Assembly (NCBI GenBank): GCA_039208045.1
Contig: JBCCRH010000268.1
Span: forward strand, 1 to 8,568
DNA length: 8,568 nt
Reading direction: 5' to 3'
Origin: JBCCRH01 sp039208045
GTDB taxonomy: Bacteria > Bacteroidota > Bacteroidia > Chitinophagales > Saprospiraceae
The translations under genes were made by a program, and so were the position numbers. The notes under the pieces were generated by a model. That model was not told the origin of the DNA and ran no database searches. It was given only the letters and a program-made list of their open reading frames with translations. Shown one piece after another: positions 1 through 7,500 of this stretch (within the stretch, counting starts at the first letter, position 1; each line of letters starts with the position of its first letter).

Positions 1-1
1 T

Positions 2-205
2 GCGGGTGCAGATGGGGGAACGGGTAGTGACGGAGCGATTGGTGGTGCAGCAAAGGTAGTTGTATATAGAAATATCAATCATTTTATTTTAAGCTGTCTT
101 TTATTCGCCTCAGGCGGTGAGGACAGCTTTTTTTATGCCCCACTGACACGGAAAAGTACAGCCTTCCCTATTTTTGCAGTAGTTTCTGATTTTTTGGATA
201 CATGA
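2..205 (+). CDS. Possible C-terminal end of an upstream glycine-rich protein (partial)
   Basis: The frame starting at base 2 is open from the window edge to a TGA at 203-205. Its first 24 residues are glycine-rich and end in Gly-Gly-Ala-Ala-Lys-Val-Val-Val-Tyr, which resembles the closing strand of bacterial glycine-rich surface proteins. The other two forward frames stop early, at 25-27 and 57-59. The TGA overlaps the ATG of the next gene as ATGA, a common coupling arrangement. Against it, the last 40 or so codons run through a strong terminator hairpin (91-134) and look non-coding in composition. The true stop may therefore lie elsewhere, or the frame may be open by chance. No function can be assigned from so short a piece. 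Confidence 0.3.
   Translation, partial: AGADGGTGSDGAIGGAAKVVVYRNINHFILSCLLFASGGEDSFFYAPLTRKSTAFPIFAVVSDFLDT
91..134 (+). terminator. Rho-independent terminator
   Basis: AAGCTGTC at 91-98 pairs with GACAGCTT at 122-129. A small inner palindrome, CGCC-TCA-GGCG, lies at 106-116, and a run of seven T occupies 128-134. The T run lies only on the right side, so it would end rightward transcription, presumably of the upstream gene. It separates that gene from the sensor gene starting at 202. Confidence 0.75.
169..176 (+). promoter_or_regulatory. Candidate Bacteroidota -7 promoter element
   Basis: The bases TATTTTTG fit the Bacteroidota -7 consensus TAnnTTTG. They lie 26 bases before the ATG at 202 and just downstream of the terminator, where the sensor gene needs a promoter. 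No good TTTG element is visible at the expected -33 spacing. There is only CTGACA at 143-148, so the call rests on one half-site. Confidence 0.35.
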
Positions 206-3200
206 GCATTACGAACTATTACAAGGCATGGTTGCTTTTCTTGGTCGTTCTACTTCCTTTAGATGAGGTGAGTAGTCAGCTGCCCCTCATTGAGCGAACT
301 GTTCTGGAACCCCTTCAAGGCCCAAACGATCCTACCACTTTTTGTTACAAAGATTTAGTATTAGATCAGAAAGGGCGACTGTGGATGAAAACTTGTGGGG
401 TAGCACAGCAGCTGTATGATGTACGTGTCTTCCAGTTTGATGGCTATGACCGTTGGCCTATTGCGATTGCACAAGGAAAATGGCAGAATTACCAAACGAT
501 TTATTTGGATGAATTTTCTTCAGACGGGCAATGGTTAGGCTATTTTACAGATCGGAAGAATCGTTCTACCTTATTTGCCTATGATGTGCAATCGGAGTCT
601 ATCCAATACACTGATGTGCCAAGTGGTATTTGTGTTAGCCTGGCAAAATATGAAGATGACAAATATTGGATACTTAGCAGGCATGGAAGCAACTATCAAA
701 TCTACCTTTGGGATACGACTTCTGTTGAACTACGTTACTCGTTCCCCAATTCTGTGCCACCTGAGCTTCAAAGTGACACACAAGGTGAGGTCAATTTTGA
801 GTATGCTGATAGTACGTTTTGGATCATGGAAAATAAGCTCCCGCTAATAGGCTATCATACTCGTATCCAGACCGCTTTTAAATTTGAAAGAGCCGAACTT
901 TTTAAATCTACTACTGCCGGAGTAGCAAAACTAGCTAACCTCATTGCTTACACTACTATCATCTCTAAGGATAGTATGGTGTACATTGCGCACCCCGTTT
1001 CGAGTATCCCCTTTTTACAAATCAACAACCGAAAATTGGAGGATGGTGCTCAGCCGATCATAGATATTCCAACAGGTGTTGATGCAAAAAAATTATGGAA
1101 AGATCAACAAGGCAATTTGCTATTTATGGCGGAATATTCGGAGCAGACACGCGGTATATTTAAAGCTTATCTACTAGATAAACAGAATCGATTGTTTGAC
1201 TACACTCCGATGTTTGAGGGCTTATCTAAAGTGCGGTCAGTACAAGGCAAAAATTTCAAGAAATCAGCCTATGTTGGTACTTCTAAGGGGGCCTTTTTTA
1301 TACAAGCAAAGTCCACAAATGGGATCGAAACCTTTAAGGATATAGGGGGACTTCGACACATCGTACAACATAAGTCAGGGGCAATGATCATTCGATCAAG
1401 CAACCGACTATATGTTCTTGATAACGACCAACTTTCCATGATTCCAAAGGAAGATTGTTTTACCAAATCATACGCCTCTTATGGAAGGAAAGAGCTCTTG
1501 TGTAGCCCCGATGGGACAGCATGGGTTAAATCAGAGCAATACCTTACGCCCTTTGTGCGCAATAAGCAACGTGATTGTATCAATTATGCTTTTGATTTCC
1601 CACTTGGTACTTCTATTTTTCTCTCCGAATCAACGCTGGTAATTATCGAAGAACATACAAAAAAACTCATCCTATATGATCTAGAAAAGCAACAACAAAT
1701 TCCACTCCCAGGCCCTGGCATTCATTTTCAAAATAGAGTCCACTCCCTGCACTGTACTCCTAGTAATATTCTTTGGGTAGCCTCCAATGCTGGCTTGTAT
1801 AAAGTAAACCTCAGCACTGGAGTATCCAAACTGTATGGTTCTGCTCCTGACTTTGAAGATCATCGAATTCTCTCAATAATCGAAGATGATCAGGGAAAAT
1901 TATGGTTAGGCACCACCAGTAGAGGTATCCATATCTTTAATCCTAAAACTGAAAAAGTAGAATTGGTTGTCAATGAAGTGGGGGGCTTGAGTAATAATGT
2001 AGTGGTTGGTCTCCTCCAAGATAATGATGGCGATATTTGGGCAGCTACCTATAACGGACTCAACTTATTGAAGCCCGATGGAAGCATCGTAACAGTTCTG
2101 GATGAAAAGGAGGGCTTGACGCATCATGAATTCAATCGCTATTCACACTTCAAAAGTGATGATGGTCGTTTATGGTTCGGGGCTTTGAAAGGCTTGAATA
2201 TTATTCAGCCTGAAACATTCAAAAAGGAATTACAAGCTACCAATTCAACCAAAATATTTGTCACGAGTCTTAGCTATTTCGATCATCAAGCCCAAAGTAA
2301 AGTTCAACTTAGAAACTATATCAATAGAAAAAAACCCTTTATTTTATCGGCTGACAAACGCTATTTGAGTATCAATGTAGGGATGTCCAACTATGGGCAA
2401 AATGCAAAAAACCGCTACGCTTATCGCTTGGAAGGGCGCCAAAATGATTGGACCTATTTGGGCCTTGACCATGCGATCCGATTAACGAGTCTACCAGCAG
2501 GAAAATACAACCTATTAATCAAAGGGATTGACCAAAATGGTAATTGGACGGCTAATACGATCCAAATTCCAATCTACGCCAAGGAGTTTTTCTACAAGCA
2601 GTGGTGGTTCTATCTGCTTTGCGCAATGCCCTTTTTGATTTTCGCCTTCCTTTGGATCCGCCGCCTCCGCTCTGAAAAATATCGACTGGAACATGAAGTA
2701 GAAAAGCGAACCGAAGTTATTCGTCAAGATAAAGAGCTGATCCAGCAACAAGCCGAAGAGCTTCAGCAATTAGATAAAATGAAGTCTCGCTTCTTTGCCA
2801 ATATCTCACATGATCTACGCACGCCCATCACCCTGATAGCTGGCCCTGCTGAATTGCTAGCCGAAGAGGAGTATGTCAAGCAAAAAAGTGTTTTCCACAA
2901 AGCCATTTTGACTATAGGCCAGAATAGCAAAAAACTACTTCGCCTTGTGGATGAGTTCCTAGATTTAGCCCGGCTAGAATCCAAAACGGTACAGCTCCAC
3001 GAAGAATCAGTATCCCTCCTTGAATTCCTTCAAACCATTTTTGATAGCTACACCTTGGCCGCGCAACGCAAAAAACTACAATTCGAGTTTGCCCCAGCAA
3101 TCCCAGTAGGTTTTCAGCTAGTAATCGATCCTAAACGACTAGAGAAGATCATCAACAACCTTCTCAGCAATGCCCTAAAATTTACCGCCCCAGGCGATAG

Positions 3201-4413
3201 CATCCAGCTTCGCGTTTTTCAGGAGCACAACCAAATCCTATTCGAAGTTCAAGACACCGGCCGAGGCATCCCCCCCGAGGACCTGCCGCATGTCTTTGAA
3301 CGCTTTTTCCAAAGTAAAAGTGACAAACTAGTACAAACCAGCGGCAGCGGCCTCGGCCTCTCTATATGCCAAGATTTTGCCCAACTTATGGGTGGCCAAC
3401 TTACAGCTAGTAGCAACTATGGACAAAGCAGCACCTTCCGCCTAAGCCTCCCCATGAAAGAAGGACAATTGTCAAAAACCTCGCAAACTATTTCCAAAAA
3501 CAACTCAGCAGTCCATACACTCCCCTCAAGCCGGTCAATCGTCACCCGTCACCCGTCATCCAAACCCCCAACCCCCCAAACCCTTCCCCCATCCTCCGTC
3601 CTCCCCACTCCCCCATCACTCCCAACCCCCAAACCCCAAAACTCCCCAACCCCCAAACTAATGATCGTCGAAGACAACCCCGAAGTACAATCCTTCTTGG
3701 AATTGCTCTTGCAAGAGGATTATCAGGTACAATGCTTTGACGATGGGCAATACGCCCTGGAATTTCTGCAACGACAGAAAGGAAAGAAACTACCCGTTGA
3801 CCTTATCCTCTCAGACATCAATATGCCGCGCCTGGATGGCTATGGCCTAATAAAAGCAATCAAAGAAAATGAGCAATGGCAGCAGCTACCGATGGTGATG
3901 CTGACTGCTCGCTTACAAGAACGAAGTAAGTTAAAAGCATTACGGATGGGCGTTGACGATTATTTAACCAAGCCCTTCTCTCCTATCGAACTGAAGGTTC
4001 GCCTAAAAAATATTTATGATAATTATCAAAAACGACTAGTTGCTCAAAAAGAATTTCTGGAAGTAAATCCCGAATTTGAACCTACGGCATCAGCCGATCA
4101 GCTTTGGCTAAAAGAACTAGAAGAACATGCACTCCATGCTATTGATAAACAGATCGAACTTACGATGAACTTGCTCGCCGAAAAAATGGCGCTCAGTCCA
4201 CGGCAACTTTCCCGTAAGGTAAAACTGATTACTGGCCTAACCATTGGAAAGTACATCCATGAGATCAAATTGCAAAAGGCTCGCCACCTACTCGAACAAA
4301 AAGCCTACCCTACCGTAGCCGAAGTGGGCTATGCCTGTGGCTTCAACTCTCAGAGCTATTTTACCAAAATCTTCCATCGGCACTTCGGGCGCACGCCTAC
4401 CAGCTATTATTAA
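202..4413 (+). CDS. Hybrid two-component system sensor kinase / response regulator with AraC-type output (HTCS)
   Basis: This single protein senses a periplasmic ligand, autophosphorylates and acts as its own DNA-binding regulator. The order is: signal peptide (about 1-25, ending Ser-Ser-Gln); periplasmic propeller (about 30-700), with clear regulator-propeller blades around Trp525, Trp568, Trp613 and Trp658; Y_Y_Y domain (about 718-795); one membrane helix (about 801-819); a coiled-coil stretch; a HisKA domain with SHDLRTP and phospho-acceptor His870; and an HATPase with N-box Asn986/Asn990, G1 DTGRG at 1018-1022 and G2 GSGLG at 1048-1052. Next come a Pro/Ser/Thr linker (about 1086-1153), a receiver with acidic pair Glu1157/Asp1158, phospho-acceptor Asp1205, Thr1235 and Lys1257, and an AraC/XylS HTH (about 1320-1402). 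All catalytic residues are present and the length is normal for the family. The first ATG is chosen because it gives the signal peptide directly. HTCS proteins usually sit beside SusC/SusD loci, but here the neighbour is a giant secreted repeat protein 121 bases downstream. The ligand cannot be told from sequence. Confidence 0.95.
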   Translation: MSITNYYKAWLLFLVVLLPLDEVSSQLPLIERTVLEPLQGPNDPTTFCYKDLVLDQKGRLWMKTCGVAQQLYDVRVFQFDGYDRWPIAIAQGKWQNYQTIYLDEFSSDGQWLGYFTDRKNRSTLFAYDVQSESIQYTDVPSGICVSLAKYEDDKYWILSRHGSNYQIYLWDTTSVELRYSFPNSVPPELQSDTQGEVNFEYADSTFWIMENKLPLIGYHTRIQTAFKFERAELFKSTTAGVAKLANLIAYTTIISKDSMVYIAHPVSSIPFLQINNRKLEDGAQPIIDIPTGVDAKKLWKDQQGNLLFMAEYSEQTRGIFKAYLLDKQNRLFDYTPMFEGLSKVRSVQGKNFKKSAYVGTSKGAFFIQAKSTNGIETFKDIGGLRHIVQHKSGAMIIRSSNRLYVLDNDQLSMIPKEDCFTKSYASYGRKELLCSPDGTAWVKSEQYLTPFVRNKQRDCINYAFDFPLGTSIFLSESTLVIIEEHTKKLILYDLEKQQQIPLPGPGIHFQNRVHSLHCTPSNILWVASNAGLYKVNLSTGVSKLYGSAPDFEDHRILSIIEDDQGKLWLGTTSRGIHIFNPKTEKVELVVNEVGGLSNNVVVGLLQDNDGDIWAATYNGLNLLKPDGSIVTVLDEKEGLTHHEFNRYSHFKSDDGRLWFGALKGLNIIQPETFKKELQATNSTKIFVTSLSYFDHQAQSKVQLRNYINRKKPFILSADKRYLSINVGMSNYGQNAKNRYAYRLEGRQNDWTYLGLDHAIRLTSLPAGKYNLLIKGIDQNGNWTANTIQIPIYAKEFFYKQWWFYLLCAMPFLIFAFLWIRRLRSEKYRLEHEVEKRTEVIRQDKELIQQQAEELQQLDKMKSRFFANISHDLRTPITLIAGPAELLAEEEYVKQKSVFHKAILTIGQNSKKLLRLVDEFLDLARLESKTVQLHEESVSLLEFLQTIFDSYTLAAQRKKLQFEFAPAIPVGFQLVIDPKRLEKIINNLLSNALKFTAPGDSIQLRVFQEHNQILFEVQDTGRGIPPEDLPHVFERFFQSKSDKLVQTSGSGLGLSICQDFAQLMGGQLTASSNYGQSSTFRLSLPMKEGQLSKTSQTISKNNSAVHTLPSSRSIVTRHPSSKPPTPQTLPPSSVLPTPPSLPTPKPQNSPTPKLMIVEDNPEVQSFLELLLQEDYQVQCFDDGQYALEFLQRQKGKKLPVDLILSDINMPRLDGYGLIKAIKENEQWQQLPMVMLTARLQERSKLKALRMGVDDYLTKPFSPIELKVRLKNIYDNYQKRLVAQKEFLEVNPEFEPTASADQLWLKELEEHALHAIDKQIELTMNLLAEKMALSPRQLSRKVKLITGLTIGKYIHEIKLQKARHLLEQKAYPTVAEVGYACGFNSQSYFTKIFHRHFGRTPTSYY
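3534..3561 (+). repeat. Four tandem heptamers (GTCAMYC) inside the sensor gene
   Basis: Four 7-base units follow one another without gaps: GTCAATC, GTCACCC, GTCACCC and GTCATCC. Seven is not a multiple of three, so the protein reads through the units in shifting frames and shows no peptide repeat. That points to a DNA-level repeat, not selection on the peptide. It opens the interdomain linker between the kinase and the receiver and runs directly into the C-rich tract. Confidence 0.8.
3561..3657 (+). repeat. Nearly G-free C-rich tract; G-quadruplex potential on the opposite strand
   Basis: Only one G (3598) occurs in 97 bases, and there are eleven runs of three to six C separated by short A/T/C spacers. 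The minus strand therefore carries eleven G runs with short loops, more than enough to form a G-quadruplex. On the plus strand it encodes the Pro/Thr/Ser-rich linker between the HATPase and receiver domains, which is likely disordered. The composition is sharply unlike the rest of the gene. Confidence 0.8.
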
Positions 4414-4452
4414 GTCCTCATAATCAAGCACCTATAAGCGATTGGTAAAATC

Positions 4453-4478
4453 GTTACAAGAATTGTCCAGTTTGTAAC
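4453..4478. promoter_or_regulatory. Inverted repeat, candidate operator in the spacer
   Basis: GTTACAA at 4453-4459 and TTGTAAC at 4472-4478 form a perfect 7-base dyad with a 12-base centre. It lies 40 bases after the sensor stop codon and 57 bases before the start of the secreted protein. There is no T run after it, so it is not an intrinsic terminator. Spacing and symmetry suit a dimeric regulator, and the adjacent AraC-type sensor is the obvious candidate. A binding role is inference. Confidence 0.4.
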
Positions 4479-4534
4479 AATCACATTGCCTCATCTTGTC
4501 GGCACGAATGATTGATAACAAAAACTGAACAGAC

Positions 4535-7500
4535 ATGACGTTTTTTTTGAAGCTTAGCATAAAGCAAATTGCATTAGTATTTACACTTTCCATTCTTACT
4601 TTTTCAAGCAATCCTTTATCTGCTCAATCCGAATTAGCCGCCGATGGCGCCATCTATGAGATTGGCTATTCGGAAAGAGTAGGAACTACAGGGGGGGCGA
4701 CCATTGACGGTAATACTTCTTACTGCTTTGGATATGGTGCTGGGGGCAGTTATTTCGAAGATGGTTCTGGTGGCGGCGAAAGTTTTGTTAGCAATACCAC
4801 TATTGAATCCAGTAGAAAAGCGGGTGGAAGGTCTAAAGTAGATGCAGACAATAGTTATGCCGAGTATCAGATCCTGGAATTTGGTAAACCAGTTGCTGTA
4901 TGTAATGTCGACTACAGGATAACTATCGCTCCTGATGAAACAGAAATCAGTCTCACGGCAGCTCAAATTGATAATGGCAGCTATGATCTGGGTGATGGAA
5001 CGATTGTAGATAGGAGCATTGACAAAACCGACTGTAGTACGCTCGATTATGGTTCAAATACCGTAACCCTTACCGTGACGGATGATGACGGCAATACTGA
5101 TGCTTGCCGTAGCTTGGTCACGATACAAACGGATTATAGTGGCATTACCCCCTTTGATGTAAATGATACTGGTAGAAAAACACTAGACTATACAGGTTCT
5201 TATGAGGAATTTTACATTCCTTTTTCAGGAGAGAGAGACTTTGTTGTTTTCACTGCCAATGGAGGTGATGGTGGGTCTGCGCGTATGAAAGCTGATATTT
5301 GTGGCGAATGTCGCTCAAAAGGAGGCTCAGGTACTTTAGTGGAAGCGTCCTTCCACATCGGTTGTGGCGAAGGTGAACTAACGCCTGGCGGGCTTATCCG
5401 TATGATCGTTGGGCAAGCAGGTAAAAACCATACCGGTACGGAAGTGGCCTGTACAGGTGCAGGTAGTGCAGGCGGTGGCGGTGGTAGTGCCGTTATCTAC
5501 AAACCCTATGGTTGTGAAGAATGGATTGTGCTGCTGGTTGCTGGTGGTGGTGGTGGAGCTTATCAAGGTATGTTTTCTGGTGGCTGTGTAGACAGCTCTA
5601 GCGGACGAAATGCAAATACAGGTACCAGTGGAACCGATGGGAAAGGCGATTCGGATGAAGGTCAAGGAGGAATAGATGGTCAAGGTGGTGAATATAGTGG
5701 CAGTTTAGAAATCCGATTCGCAGGCGGTGGCGGCGGTTATTTAACAAATGGTACCACTTCAGGCTGCGTAGGCAATAGGTATGGTGATGGAAAAGCAGGT
5801 GGCAATACTGGCGGAGCAGGTGGTAGCACATCAAATGCCGATTGTTCTGTTGGGCGGCGTGGTGGATTCGGTTTTGGTGGTGGCGGACTGGCTAAAGATG
5901 CAGGCGGTGGCGGTGGTGGCTACTCTGGTGGTGGATCAGGTGGCTCTACTGGCGGCGGCGGCGGTGGCGGTAGCTATATTAACCTCGACTACGTATTAAA
6001 CTATGACGATATTGTGGTAGAGGAGTATAATAATAACCCTCAAGATGGGTACATTGAGTATAAGTTTGCTGGCAGCAGCTATAGCCCCAGTGTATCTGCG
6101 GTTTGCAAAAGTTCCGTAACCGCATATCTGGAAGAAGATGGAACCGTAGAACTGCTGCCTGAAGATGTGGATAATGGTTCTTTCTCCAGTTGCGAAGGTC
6201 TAATGTCCTTGAGTCTTGGAGGCTCAGCAAAGGCTAGACTTTTAGATTGTAGTGACAATGGCCCAGGACTCTTCAACCTAAGTTTGGTAGCATCTTTGCC
6301 AGATGGTACGTCTAGCACTTGTACTACTAATCTGAATGTATACAGTTCGGTGCCTCCAGTGGCTAAATGTAAAGACATAACGGTTACATTAGGCTCAAAC
6401 GGAACAGCTACTATTGATGGATCTCAAATAGATGATGGGAGCACATCTCTATGTTTTTCCCCTCCCTTTTCATTTTTAGATAAAACAGAATTTACCTGTG
6501 ACGATATAGGTGAAAATACGGTTACGCTGTCTGTAATAGGCGCTAATATTGGTGCCACTTGCCTTTCCAATGTAACGGTTGAATCTCCAGAACAAACTAC
6601 TGCAAATTGTTGTGAAGCACCAGATGCACAATGTCAGGATATCCAGGTTACACTAAACAATAGCGGTACAGCTACTATCACTGCTGCTGCTATTGATAAT
6701 GGCTCTACTGCTGAATGTAGTATTGCCAGCATGCAATTGGATATATCGACCTTTACCTGCGATGATCTTGGTGAAAATGTGGTAAGTCTGCTTATTACAG
6801 ACGAAGAAGGAAATGGTGGTAGTTGCGGAGCGGTAGTAACGGTAGTTGAGGGTGGCATGGACATGGCTGTTTGCCAGAATATCTCGATTCAGCTGGATGG
6901 CAGTGGTAATGTGAGCATTACACCCAACCAAATAGACAATGGCTCTGGTACAAGCTGCAGTGAAACGTCCAACTTAAGTCTCAGTCAAACTGATTTTGAT
7001 TGCACTAATCTTGGTGATAATATAGTCACCCTCACAGCTACGGATAGTAATGGTTCGAGTACGTGTACTGCAACAGTTACTGTAGAAGATAATACCGCTC
7101 CAACGGCCAGTTGTATCAGCAGTTTTACGATTGAGTTGGACGCCGATGGAAGTACTACTATTTCTGATAATGCTATAGAAAACAACTCTACCGACAATTG
7201 CAGCATCGCCTCTATCTCTCTCAATCAAACCACCTTTGGCTGTGATGATGTAGGTACCTTCACCTTAATACAGACCGTTACAGATCAGTCGGGTAATACA
7301 GCCACTTGTTCCGTCGCTGCATCCATTGAAGATAATGTTGCTCCTACTATTGACTGTCAAAATATAACGCGCCAACTTGATGAAAATGGAGAAGTTCGAC
7401 TCTTTGTCGATGAATTAATCACGGATTTTTCAGAAAGATGTTTCCCGATAAACATTAGTATTGACGAGCAATATGATCTCCTTGATTGTGGTGATGTTGG

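Noticed and set aside
3466..3660. Break or frameshift between a separate histidine kinase gene and a response regulator gene
   Set aside because: The frame stays open across the linker, no start signal precedes the receiver, and one-protein hybrids of this architecture are standard in Bacteroidota.
4439..4453. Small hairpin CGATT-N5-AATCG after the sensor stop codon as a terminator
   Set aside because: The stem is only five base pairs and AT-rich, and no T run follows, so it is unlikely to end transcription.
4471..4498. TTTG at 4471 with TCATCTTG at 4491 as a promoter for the secreted protein
   Set aside because: The second element differs from TAnnTTTG at two consensus positions and the spacing is short, so it is not strong enough to list as a feature.
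5378..5834. Overlapping open frames on both strands across the glycine-rich region
   Set aside because: They arise because GGN repeats contain few stop codons in any frame. The + frame from 4535 has the signal peptide, domain order and continuity, so these are shadows.
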